Program-made: the position numbers and the translations under genes
The notes under the pieces: model-generated
Seen by the model: the letters and a program-made list of their open reading frames with translations, nothing else
Databases searched by the model: none
What the model was told of the DNA's origin: nothing
NCBI GenBank assembly: GCA_900074745.1
Contig: LT598465.1
Coordinates: forward strand, 1,054,001 to 1,118,000
Source of the DNA: Lachancea mirantina
Lineage: Eukaryota > Ascomycota > Saccharomycetes > Saccharomycetales > Saccharomycetaceae
Reading direction: 5' to 3'
DNA: 64,000 nt
Shown: in pieces, positions 50,128 through 59,010 of the stretch
How positions within the stretch are numbered: position 1 is the stretch's first letter
Layout: each line of letters starts with the position of its first letter

Positions 50128-50199
50128 TCCGATGTAGTGTAATGGCTATCACATCACGCTCTCACCGTGGAGATCGGGGTTCGATTCCCCGCATCGGAG
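50128..50199 (+). tRNA. tRNA-Glu, anticodon CTC
   Basis: 72 bases, no intron. The acceptor stem TCCGATG pairs with CATCGGA, discriminator G. The anticodon stem CACG/CGTG closes the loop CTCTCAC, with anticodon CTC at 50161-50163. The T arm is CGGGG-TTCGATT-CCCCG, with the B box GGTTCGATTCC. The body is nearly identical to S. cerevisiae tRNA-Glu. A T-run at 50229-50235 may act as RNA polymerase III terminator; a shorter TTATTTC comes first. Confidence 0.97.
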
Positions 50200-50998
50200 T
50201 TATTTCAAAGATTTTCTGTTCTTCATTTCTTTTTTCGTTCCATTTTTCCGGGCATCAGCTGGTTACGTCAAAAAAAGGCATTCTAGACCCTCCCACCGTG
50301 GAAAAATTTTTCCGAGATTTAATTTTTCCCCCCGGGGTGGAAATAATCCGTGAGAGGTCAATTGCCCAGAAATCACGCAGGCGACCTCGGAGTTAGTTAT
50401 TGTGGCCACCCCCTGCCAATCATCTTCCGGTACTCCAGGAACAATAGCATTTGTTCCGGACCTCATCCCGGCTGCAAAAGGATTGCGTGTGGAGAATTCA
50501 GGGACTCTTATTTATATACGAGGGCCTCTGGAAAAACCCTGTGAACAAAACGTACTTGCAGAATATCAGGAAACATAATCAAGATAGAAAAAGCGAAAAC
50601 AGTATCAGATTTGAACCTCGGGCAGGACTAGGACTAATCCGCCTTAGAGATTAGATTCATCACTTTTTTTGAGCTCAGAAGAATAAGTAAGAGAACAAAG
50701 AAAGAGATCAGGTGAGTCGGAAGGAAAGGGCCTAAAGAGCTTTGAGTTTTAACGTCAAGCAAATTTGCAAGGTTTCGGGACCAGTCTTATACCTAAGATA
50801 GTTTCGCTACTGCACGGGGTCTTTGTCGTTATTCTGTTGAGACTTTTGGCACTCAGAGAGAGACAAAGTCGAGATTGCGAAGTTTCGCCTTTTCCAGTGC
50901 AGCTGCCGTTGTTGATTCCAATTATAGCTTCTTTGCTTTTCTAAGAGGCCACAATCAAGTTCTCATCTGTTGGCAGTGCGAGACACCCAGTTTCGGTC
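50200..50998. other. STD1/MTH1 promoter region with many CGGANNA sites
   Basis: 799 bases between the tRNA and STD1. Six TNNTCCG matches (complement of the Rgt1 site CGGANNA) occur in it, all in one orientation. A perfect 14-base palindrome GGAAAAATTTTTCC is at 50300-50313. Small open frames here look random. Confidence 0.5.
50244..50641 (-). promoter_or_regulatory. Cluster of six Rgt1-type sites (CGGANNA)
   Basis: TNNTCCG at 50244-50250, 50308-50314, 50344-50350, 50423-50429, 50452-50458 and 50635-50641. Rgt1 acts through several such sites, and STD1 is itself an Rgt1 target in S. cerevisiae. Confidence 0.55.
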
Positions 50999-52192
50999 AT
51001 GTTTGTATCTCCACCTCCTGCCAATTCATCCCAAGCGGTTCCTGGGCTGCTTTTAAGACGAAAAACGTCGGAGCTGGCCACGGTTCCGGAAGGCGCAGAA
51101 TTAAACGGCCAAAATCAACTACCAACGAACTCGCAGCGCGAGTTCGTCAATGCCCCACCAGAATTTGCGAACAGAGCGCGTGATGAAATTCGACGGCGAT
51201 TGCTTGCGCAAAAATCGGTAAGCGCCTCACGATCTCATTCCGACAGCGACGCTGGGAGCATCTATTCCGCGCCATCGGTGACGTTTTCAGAGGCAGATTC
51301 GGGCACGTCGAGTCTCTTTTCGTCACATCCATCTTTGTCGAGTGCAGCCACGACCGCTGCTTCGTCGCTAATAAAGAAATCGGTACCGAGAGTCTTGACT
51401 TTGGCAGAAGCGTTGCCGAAAGTGTTTTACGACATGTACTCCCCAGAGATCCTTATGAACCAGGAAAATCTACTTTGCAATGGTCGGCCCAAATTCACCA
51501 AACGTGAACTCTTGGATTGGGACCTAAACGACATTCGTTCGTTGCTCATCGTGGAAAGGTTACGTCCTGAGTGGGGGAACCAACTGCCTATCATCGACTT
51601 CTCGCTGGAAACGCAGGCAAATGCAGCGTCCCCCAAATTTCAGGTCCAGCTTTTACCTCTCAACTCTCCTGACGAATTTATAATACAGACCCTGTCGCAA
51701 TCGGATCTGTACCTGGAAGCCAACTTACCGGAGGATTTCAAATTAACTAGCGCCAAGTACACGGTAGCCGCTGCTCGCAAAAGACACGAACAGCTCACAG
51801 GTTTGAACGAACCAATCATGCATTTGACAAAACCAGAATGGAGGAACATTATAGAAAATTACCTTTTGAACGTTGCCGTTCAGGCGCAGTGCCGCTTTGA
51901 TTTCAAGAAGAAGTGCACCGACTTCAAGAAATGGAAACAAGACCAACTGAAAGTGAAAAAGCCGGACATGCCTCCACCTTCAACGATCCCACCTAGGCGT
52001 CGGGAAACGTCACTACTGAAAAGAACTTTACTGAAGAACACAGCCAAAATGGTCGCTCAGGAACCATCATTACCACCACAACTACCGTCAAAAGTATCTT
52101 TGACTAGAGAAGAAAAAGCTCAGCTATGGTCACTCTGTCAGGCCCAGGTGTACCAAAGACTAGGACTAGATTGGACGCCCGACGGCATGTAA
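50999..52192 (+). CDS. STD1: Glucose-sensing corepressor adaptor Std1/Mth1
   Basis: 397 residues (S. cerevisiae Std1 444, Mth1 433). The disordered Ser/Thr-rich N-terminus is followed by the conserved body: VPRVLTLAEALPKVFYDMYSPEILMNQENLLCNGRPKFTKRELLDWDLNDIRSLLI. The end, AQLWSLCQAQVYQRLGLDWTPDGM, also matches. Std1 and Mth1 bind Rgt1 to keep HXT genes repressed without glucose, and are phosphorylated by Yck1/2 and degraded after Snf3/Rgt2 signalling. S. cerevisiae has the pair STD1 (YOR047C) and MTH1 (YDR277C). Both sets of their neighbours are found here, so this is the ancestral single gene; the symbol could equally be MTH1. Confidence 0.93.
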   Translation: MFVSPPPANSSQAVPGLLLRRKTSELATVPEGAELNGQNQLPTNSQREFVNAPPEFANRARDEIRRRLLAQKSVSASRSHSDSDAGSIYSAPSVTFSEADSGTSSLFSSHPSLSSAATTAASSLIKKSVPRVLTLAEALPKVFYDMYSPEILMNQENLLCNGRPKFTKRELLDWDLNDIRSLLIVERLRPEWGNQLPIIDFSLETQANAASPKFQVQLLPLNSPDEFIIQTLSQSDLYLEANLPEDFKLTSAKYTVAAARKRHEQLTGLNEPIMHLTKPEWRNIIENYLLNVAVQAQCRFDFKKKCTDFKKWKQDQLKVKKPDMPPPSTIPPRRRETSLLKRTLLKNTAKMVAQEPSLPPQLPSKVSLTREEKAQLWSLCQAQVYQRLGLDWTPDGM

Positions 52193-52474
52193 ATCATTTC
52201 TACGGGTGCTTTGTTTGTTAAAATTCGCATATCACATTTTGCATAGTAAGGGCGCTGGGAGTCCAGAAGTAATACACTAAATCAATAAGAGAGATCAGAT
52301 ATTCTATAGTCAACTTTTCTATTGGCTTGATTACGCTCGTTCTTAAGCTACAAGCTCATCGGACGAGGCCTCCGTACGAACGCATTGAATTTCAAAATTT
52401 TAAAAGAGAAATCATTGACGATAATGGCATCACTAGTTAGACAAAGAGTATATATATCAAGACAATTGAACCCA

Positions 52475-54000
52475 ATGAGCGGTATGATATTCTGTTTTCA
52501 TAGCGTGTGAAGCGTCAAATCTCTGCTAACTATTATAATGATAAATTAGGTCCAGTTAAGAAATCCGATGCGGCGGACTTATTAGCGTCTTTGAACATCG
52601 ACTCGCAAAAGAGTCAGCACGACGATGCGCATGCGAAGCCTTCGGCTCTAGCGACCGTGAGCCCTGATGAGAAGAAGGTCTTGAAATTAGGAATGACTGA
52701 AGAAGACTCGAAGAAAGATGATGAAGACCAGAAAAAAAAGGATTCGAATTTAATCAAATCTGACTACGAAGTGAAGGTGAATTTAGCAGACATTCAAGCA
52801 GATCCAAACTCACCTTTATACAGTATCAAATCTTTCGAAGAGCTAGGGATCTCTGCAGAGTTATTGAAGGGGCTTTATGCGATGAAGTTCCAGAAACCTT
52901 CGAAAATTCAAGAAAGAGCGTTGCCATTGCTGTTGAGCAATCCTCCCAAAAACATGATTGCGCAATCGCAGTCCGGTACAGGGAAGACTGCCGCTTTTTC
53001 TTTGACCATGCTTTCCAGGGTCGATGCAAGCGTCAATCAAACGCAGGCCATCTGTCTGGCGCCATCTAGAGAATTGGCAAGACAGACGCTGGAAGTGGTA
53101 CAAGAAATGGGCAAGTTCTCTAAAGTCACGACACAACTAATCGTGCCGGACTCGTACGAAAGAAATAAGCCCATCAACGCACAAATTGTGGTAGGAACTC
53201 CGGGCACGGTCTTGGACCTCATGCGGCGTAAAATGATCCAACTAGGCCAGGTCAAGGTGTTCGTTTTGGACGAAGCCGACAATATGCTCGACAAGCAGGG
53301 ACTCGGTGACCAGTGTTTGCGAGTAAAGAAGTTTCTACCCAACACGACGCAACTGGTGTTGTTTTCCGCGACTTTCGACGATTCAGTGCGGAACTACGCG
53401 CGCAAGGTCGTGCCGAACGCGAACTCGCTTGAGTTGCAGAAGAACGAAGTCAACGTGGACGCGATCAAGCAACTATTCATGGACTGTACGGACGAGAACA
53501 ATAAGTATGAGGTGCTCACAGAGCTTTACGGGCTTCTTACGATAGGGTCGTCGATCATTTTCGTGCAGACGAAGCAAACCGCGAACGTGCTGTACGCGAA
53601 GCTGAAACAAGAGGGCCACCAAGTGTCGATCTTGCACGGTGACTTGCAGTCGTCGGAGCGGGACCGGCTGATCGACGATTTCCGCGAGGGCCGCTCAAAG
53701 GTCCTGATCACCACGAACGTCTTGGCCCGTGGTATCGACATTCCGACCGTTTCAATGGTAGTCAACTACGACCTACCGGTGCTCGCGAACGGACGTCCCG
53801 ACCCGGCCACTTATATCCACAGGATCGGTAGAACAGGCCGGTTCGGCAGAACCGGTGTAGCGATCTCATTCATACACGACAAGAAATCGTTCGACGTGCT
53901 CACGGCCATCAAGCAGTACTTTGGACTCGAGATGACACGCGTGCCCACGGACGACTGGGATGAGGTCGAAAAGGTGGTCAAGAAAGTGTTGAAGGACTGA
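52475..54000 (+). CDS. DBP5: DEAD-box mRNA-export helicase Dbp5, two exons
   Basis: Exons 52475-52481 and 52550-54000 give 485 residues (S. cerevisiae 482). Joining ATGAGCG to the next exon gives MSGPVKKSDAADLLASLNID, which matches the Dbp5 start (DPADLLASLKID). Without the splice the frame has no ATG before the conserved part. Motifs: Q-motif region KSFEELGISAELLKGLYAMKF, SQSGTGKT (Walker A), PSRELA, LDEADNML, FSATF, and HRIGRTGRFGR. It acts at the nuclear pore, where Gle1-InsP6 and Nup159 use it to strip Mex67 from exported mRNA; it also helps termination. Downstream order (PMP3, TOM6) mixes chromosomes IV and XV. Confidence 0.93.
52482..52549 (+). other. DBP5 intron (68 nt)
   Basis: Donor GTATGA at 52482-52487, branch site TGCTAAC at 52524-52530, acceptor TAG ending at 52549, 20 bases after the branch A. 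The first exon is only 7 nt (ATG AGC G). Confidence 0.85.
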
Positions 54001-54557
54001 TAGATGCGGTGCAGCGTGATGGAATGCTCTCCTACGAAGCCCAGCTGATGCGATTACAGTACATATGGAAAACCCGCTTACAGAAATAGCATGCAGTTAC
54101 AGTCCGCAGTAAAATCTCCGGCCGAGACCCAGCGGGCTTACATAATTCCCTACCTATGCCATTGTGATGCCTCTACTCCTACCACGTTGTCGCTACGAAT
54201 TTCACCGTCCAAGTCGAGTCGTCCTGAGCGATGGCCGGCACAGTACAGGAACAAGAACAATGGCTCGAGCGAACGCTCGAGCCAAGCCCTTATACTACAA
54301 TAAGGCAAGCTTCTAAACTTTGGCTCGTCTTTGAGCCATTTATACTACAAATAGGAAACCGAATGGCGCCTCTTTTGTTGTAGCTCATCGCGTCCATCCG
54401 CGAGCGATTTTTAATTTTTTCTATCGGTTGAAATTTGATAGAGATATCGAAACAACTATAAATACCGGGTCAATCATAGGGGTAGATATCCTAAACTAGC
54501 ACTCTCGGTGGTTACTGGACACCACAAACACACATTCAGTTACACCATCACAACACA
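54001..54557. other. Intergenic between DBP5 and PMP3 with hairpin repeats
   Basis: 557 bases. It holds the repeated hairpin unit (54261-54350), an STRE-type AGGGG at 54478-54482 and a TATAAATA box at 54457-54464, 94 bases before the PMP3 ATG. Confidence 0.55.
54261..54350 (+). repeat. Two related hairpin plus TTATACTACAA units
   Basis: Unit 1: perfect inverted repeat GGCTCGAGCG-AA-CGCTCGAGCC (54262-54283), then TTATACTACAA (54290-54300). Unit 2: TGGCTC-N6-GAGCCA (54321-54338), then TTATACTACAA (54340-54350). Same order of parts in both. Confidence 0.75.
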
Positions 54558-54794
54558 ATGGACAGCGCCAAAATCGTCAACATCGTCATTGGTATGTACG
54601 CCTAGCGTCCTCGCAGCATTCCTACAGGGTTTCGACAACAACCACTAACACCTCACTCAGCTCTTATTCTCCCACCTCTTGCCGTTTTCCTCGCCAACGG
54701 TTGGGGCACCGAATGCATCATCGACATTGTTCTCACGATTTGCGCGTACTTCCCCGGTATGTTGTACGCCTTGTACGTCGTGCTAAAGAACTAG
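54558..54794 (+). CDS. PMP3: Plasma-membrane proteolipid Pmp3, two exons
   Basis: Exons 54558-54591 and 54661-54794 give 55 residues, the same as S. cerevisiae Pmp3. The spliced product begins MDSAKIVNIVIALILPPLAV and ends PGMLYALYVVLKN, with two hydrophobic helices and the family block GWGTECIIDIVLT. It is too short and split to appear as a long ORF. Pmp3 is a small protein affecting membrane potential and salt/cation tolerance; it belongs to the UPF0057 family with SNA2-4. The promoter has a TATA box and one STRE. It is beside STD1/MTH1 and DBP5, in line with YDR276C next to MTH1 (YDR277C). Confidence 0.95.
54592..54660 (+). other. PMP3 intron (69 nt)
   Basis: Donor GTATGT (54592-54597), branch site CACTAAC (54643-54649), acceptor CAG ending 54660. 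It interrupts codon 12 after its first base (G + CT, Ala). Confidence 0.93.
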
Positions 54795-54912
54795 GGTGCC
54801 GGAGTAGCTGTGTAATGTAAGATTAATAATACTTTTATAATAATGAAAACTGGGCCCTTTCATATGAACTCATACATGGACCTATACATATATACACGTC
54901 ACCAACAGCTGT

Positions 54913-55086
54913 CTACAGCTGTGGCGCCATCATCTCCATGAGAGGCGACTGAATGAACGCGACGCCCGCGATGAACAGGCTCACGTTGACCAAAATTGGG
55001 TATGCGGGCGTCTCTTTGAACTGCTGGAACCGCGAAGGCTGTTTGGGCGCTGGTGCAGCCCCAGGAATACCGAATCTGCCTGACAT
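54913..55086 (-). CDS. TOM6: Tom6, small subunit of the mitochondrial TOM complex
   Basis: 57 residues (S. cerevisiae 61). It begins MSGRFGIPGAAPAPKQPSRF and ends VAFIQSPLMEMMAPQL; S. cerevisiae Tom6 ends VAFIQSPLMDMLAPQL. One membrane helix at ~30-46 with a short C-terminal tail. Tom6 stabilises the TOM core by joining Tom40 and Tom22. Convergent with PMP3 (118 bases between stops). The neighbour on its upstream side is the BSC2/IRC23-like gene on the same strand, as YOR045W and YOR044W are arranged in S. cerevisiae. Confidence 0.96.
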   Translation of the reverse strand: MSGRFGIPGAAPAPKQPSRFQQFKETPAYPILVNVSLFIAGVAFIQSPLMEMMAPQL

Positions 55087-56027
55087 GAGAGAGCGATTTA
55101 GTGATGTTTGATACTGTGTCCAGCTATAATTGTAACCGGGCCCGTTTTATTGAAAACTTTTCCTATACCAGGATACCTTGCGAGATCACCGTCGACGACA
55201 GAGCATGTTTGTCATTGGCGTTTCTTAGTTACAAATATAGCGGGTATCGGGTATATAGTGCTTATCTCTCTTTCCGTGAGAATCTTGACAGTGTGGCCGC
55301 CGTGTATATCCTCTCACCTCTTTTTATGCAATTCTTGTAATGTTGTTTGCCGTCGACATCTGATCCCCCCGTAATAAAAAATGGTAAGGGATATACCCCT
55401 TCCCTGTAACACGGCCCTACTGGTCTGATTCAATACGAGAAGCTCCATAGCCTTCACTGGTACCTCCAGGACTTTCACTTCCTATCTTCATTTCTCCGAA
55501 AGTGTCCTTTATTGATTCTGTCATTGCGATCACGTGACACTAATTTTTATGCCAATTTGACAATCGTCAACTGCTAAAAGCCCTATCACACAGGTGTGTT
55601 GGTCCGGGCTGCAACGTAACTATGATGATGACGAATCTACACCGCAAATAGAGGTAATCAGATAGATAGCGTTAGCCGTACACATGCACAATTCCTGCGG
55701 CCGTCGGCGCAAACCTTTTATCAGGAACGATCACGTGACTGGACCACACCACACCGACAGCACCGACAGCACCTACCAGCCGGCCAACCACGCCTTGCTG
55801 AAACCATAATATAATCTTAAAACCTACTTAGCGACGGTGGGGAGGGCCTGGGGCGCGCCCCAGGCTCCTCTCTCGACCTCCCGCAACTGGAAACTCTATA
55901 CGTTATGACCGGCATAACTGAAGCTGCGTGAATATTTAAACTGCGAGGATACCCTCATCCTATTATCCGTGTGTTGGTGTGTAAAACTGTGAGTCTTGTA
56001 GAGCCTCTTTTCCCCCCTCTGTGCCCT
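55087..56027. other. Intergenic between TOM6 start and the BSC2/IRC23-like gene end
   Basis: 941 bases with the TOM6 promoter and the 3' side of the next gene. It holds ATCACGTGAC boxes near 55533 and 55731 and a strong GC palindrome (55846-55865). Open frames at 55101-55374 have no recognisable content. Confidence 0.4.
55846..55865. repeat. Perfect 20-base GC palindrome
   Basis: GCCTGGGGCG joined directly to its complement CGCCCCAGGC. Flanks GAGG and CCTC can extend the stem with a one-base bulge. It is 163 bases beyond the stop of the BSC2/IRC23-like gene. Confidence 0.85.
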
Positions 56028-56459
56028 TCACGCGGTGCTAGAAATCAGGCTCCGCGAAGTGTCGTGAATCAGCTCCGGCGCAGGCATATCTGGCCTTCGC
56101 GGCGCGACACCACGGTCTGCACTCGCACGCGCCTGCGTCTCGTGCGTCTCGGCACCGGAGCCCGTGCACTGGGCGCCGTTCGTGGATTTGCCAGTTTCAC
56201 CTCTGACGCTCTTCGCAACAACAGGTTTCGGCGAAGCGTCGGTTGCTGACGCTCCGACCCGACGTCCGTCCGACGCAGGACCACCACGTCGGTCGCGCAC
56301 CGTCACCACACGCCACGCGTAGAGTACTGCGTCGTACACGTACAGCAGGGCCATGGGTCCCAGCAACATCAGCGCGACGGTGCAGAGCGCAATCCGCACC
56401 GCTTGCGCCGCGTAACCGGCCAAAATCCACGCCGTTTTCAACATCTGAGCAGCATCCAT
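56028..56459 (-). CDS. BSC2/IRC23-like small membrane protein
   Basis: 143 residues from the ATG at 56459; in-frame ATGs at 56561 and 56570 would add about 34-37 residues, so the start is uncertain. Residues ~8-45 hold one or two hydrophobic segments (KTAWILAGYAAQAVRIALCTVALMLLGPMALLYVYD), and the rest is Arg/Ala/Ser-rich and likely disordered. I did not recognise the sequence alone. The call rests on synteny: next to TOM6 on the same strand (as IRC23, YOR044W) and convergent toward PMP3 (as BSC2, YDR275W). These two are S. cerevisiae paralogs of unknown function. Codon use is GC-rich. Confidence 0.6.
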   Translation of the reverse strand: MDAAQMLKTAWILAGYAAQAVRIALCTVALMLLGPMALLYVYDAVLYAWRVVTVRDRRGGPASDGRRVGASATDASPKPVVAKSVRGETGKSTNGAQCTGSGAETHETQARASADRGVAPRRPDMPAPELIHDTSRSLISSTA

Positions 56460-56878
56460 GTTTTTTAGAACAACGCTAGTTGCTTGAAACACCGATTTCG
56501 GCCCGGAAATGGATTGTTCTGTCCTTTGAACCTCACAGATTAAACGCTTGAAGTGAGACATTTGGATCATCTTCAAGTGTGGTTCGATAACGGTTTTTGC
56601 CAAGGGCCCAAGGGATGTCACGCGACTTACGTAAGAAATGATCTAAAAAGAAAAAATAAACACGTGATTGGTGATGAACTTCCGCCGTTCAAGACGAGCT
56701 TTATTTCTATATCTCTATACAGATAGGCCTGCGATGGAGGGCCGTTTTCTCGCCGGGATCAGGTGTGGCTACGTGAGCTGTGCGAGCTCCGAGAGCTTGA
56801 TCTCGGCTGTTTGCATGTCGTTTGCGTGATCGGGGTCTTTATTCGAACGTTACAGGTCATATACCGGTACAACAACGT
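56460..56878. other. Intergenic between the BSC2/IRC23-like gene and WHI2 end
   Basis: 419 bases, some of which may be coding if the small gene starts further upstream (56561 or 56570). One CACGTGATTGG near 56661. Nothing else recognised. Confidence 0.35.
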
Positions 56879-58219
56879 TCAGTCAACTCCCACGACGCTT
56901 AGTTCTAAAGTCCATACTCGACGGATGTGTAGCTTGACAGGTATCTTGACAAGAGCCATGGGTGCGGAACTTTTGACCGATAGTGAGTGGGTCGCGGTGT
57001 CGTAGTGACCGCGGATCTCGATTTCGAGATCGACGTCGTCTTCGCCCCACCAGCACTTGCGAGCGGGCTTTTTCCAGAACAGCAGCAGCTTGGAGTTGAT
57101 ATCGGGTTTTGGGACGAGGTCGTAGAGCGCAGGTGGCGCGTCGGGGGCGCGCTGGCGGGACCCCGACCGTTGACGAGACCCGGAACGCGACCGCACGTTG
57201 TCTGCAAACGTAGAGAGCCGAGACTTACGTTTCGAGGACGCATCGGCCGTCAGCGAGGGCGAGGGTGACAACCGCGACGTCGAAGGTGTGAGGGGCTCCG
57301 ACGTGGCGCGTCTCTTGAGATCTGCGTCGTAGACACGACGCGCCTCGTTATAACGGTCGCGGAACTCTTGAGTGGTCTCGTTTGCGAGCCTGCACAGCGA
57401 GAGCGAGCTGATCACGGTCTTGCCCGGCTCCTGGGACCGGTTGCCCCACCGGGAGCCGTCGTGGAATCCAGAGGAGCATAGCATGTCCATGAGATGTTGC
57501 TCAGCTGGGCCCAACTTCAAGACACTGCCGTGACCATCCTGGTGCTGGCCCTGGTGCAATGGCTGCTTGACGCGATTGGAGCTGCGCAACCCGAGAAAAA
57601 CGCTCGTCTGCGACGTCAAGTAGCTGCCGGCAGCCAGCTTGACCTGCACCATAAGTTCGCGCAACAGTTCCGCGCGGTCTTCTTCCCGCTCGGTCTTGAG
57701 CACTGGTTGTGGCACACAGTAGTAGTCCAGGTCTTCCCGTAGCACGATGATGCTGGGCTTTTCGTGCAACAAATCCGCGTCGCTAGGAGGCGGCGCTGTA
57801 TGCGCCCCGAACCCGAAAAACCGCGACTGGTCGCGGGCCAGGCCCGACGCTGTGGCGCCCGCGCCAAAAACTTCGTCCACTGGGTAATTTGCCAAATCCT
57901 CCTGCGCCTGCACATACGTTTCCATAATGTACTCAAAGCATGCTGGGGGAAAATTCCCAATATAGACCTCGTCCTGCGACGTCAGATTCGTAATCACCTG
58001 GCCCGTGCGGTCCATGAACACTCCTGACGGGAAAAGACACAGTAATAGCGATTCCGGTAACGACATAAGCTGGTTCCGTGTAATGTAGTAATGGTTTTCC
58101 TGAATATTGAGATGTATCAACGAGTCCTCATCCAAAAACGGCTGCGATTGATCGGGCATAACAGGTGCAGGCCCGTACTCGGGCTGCACCTGCGTAATGA
58201 GGCTCTGCGGTTCCGTCAT
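56879..58219 (-). CDS. WHI2: Whi2, BTB/POZ-like stress and nutrient signalling protein
   Basis: 446 residues (S. cerevisiae 486). The N-terminal BTB/KCTD-like domain has SLIHLNIQENHYYITRNQLMSLPESLLLCLFPSGVF followed by VYIGNFPPACFEYIMETY. The middle and C-terminal part is Ser/Arg-rich and ends with a second conserved region (LLLFWKKPARKCWWGEDDVDLEIE). Whi2 binds the phosphatases Psr1/Psr2, activates the general stress response and restrains TORC1 when amino acids are low; it also affects mitophagy. It sits with CUE5 as in S. cerevisiae (YOR043W, YOR042W). Confidence 0.93.
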   Translation of the reverse strand: MTEPQSLITQVQPEYGPAPVMPDQSQPFLDEDSLIHLNIQENHYYITRNQLMSLPESLLLCLFPSGVFMDRTGQVITNLTSQDEVYIGNFPPACFEYIMETYVQAQEDLANYPVDEVFGAGATASGLARDQSRFFGFGAHTAPPPSDADLLHEKPSIIVLREDLDYYCVPQPVLKTEREEDRAELLRELMVQVKLAAGSYLTSQTSVFLGLRSSNRVKQPLHQGQHQDGHGSVLKLGPAEQHLMDMLCSSGFHDGSRWGNRSQEPGKTVISSLSLCRLANETTQEFRDRYNEARRVYDADLKRRATSEPLTPSTSRLSPSPSLTADASSKRKSRLSTFADNVRSRSGSRQRSGSRQRAPDAPPALYDLVPKPDINSKLLLFWKKPARKCWWGEDDVDLEIEIRGHYDTATHSLSVKSSAPMALVKIPVKLHIRRVWTLELSVVGVD

Positions 58220-59010
58220 CTTGGTCTTGGAGAGCCCTTCAGCACCACTATTTTCACTGCTTGTACACTTTCTGGTTATCTGATGTATAGTGCATCCCTA
58301 CCGGTTGTAATATTTTTTCACTTTGACAAGTCCTCTCGCCGGGTAACGAACCCGATTGGATCGTGAGGAACGATATGTCACTCTTCACGACCAATAAATC
58401 TTGAAATATTTAAAAGGCGGCCAAAACTGGGCTTTAAGAGGTTGAAATCCTACTGGTATAACTCAAGTAATAATAAATAGTTGTTTGCGCTTCTTTAGGA
58501 GTTGATAGCTAACATCGGAGTTAACAGCTTTAAAGCCGCTTAACACCTCGATAAATCCGCGATCCAGTAATCATTACATACGACAACGTTACCCGCATCT
58601 GGTGATAATTTTTTTTTCAGCCCATCACAAGCTTTTCATGGAAGTATAAAAGGCAGAACTTTGCTTAAGGTAGAACCTGCAAAAGAAGCTCCCATTAAAC
58701 CGTTTTAAAGTGACCATTAAGACGTAAGGCTACGTCTTGCCGTATTTTTCTAGTGCTTCGAAATGAGCCGCTTTGCTGTTCAAATCAGAATCAGATCGTA
58801 GCCCCTCAATATGGCGCGTAGCTTTTTTTTGAACGCCGCAATACGTCCGTGTTCGTAATCCAATCCTGCCGCGCTGTTAGCTTGTGTATGATGAACTATC
58901 GATTCTAAAACTTATCTACATTATCTGACATATAATCAGTTGAAGCGAAAATATCAAAGTCCTGACCCACAGGAGCCAACAGCGGGCCGCGACGTGCAAT
59001 TGCGGGCATC
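58220..59010. other. Intergenic between WHI2 start and CUE5 end
   Basis: 791 bases. Rightward TATAAAAGG at ~58646 is followed by a perfect hairpin AAGACGTA-AGGC-TACGTCTT (58719-58738), with no ORF behind it. No gene or RNA recognised. Confidence 0.4.

Noticed and set aside
52507-52549. GTG start and N-terminal extension for DBP5
   Set aside because: The added residues fall in the intron (branch site and acceptor), and the spliced start matches the family better.
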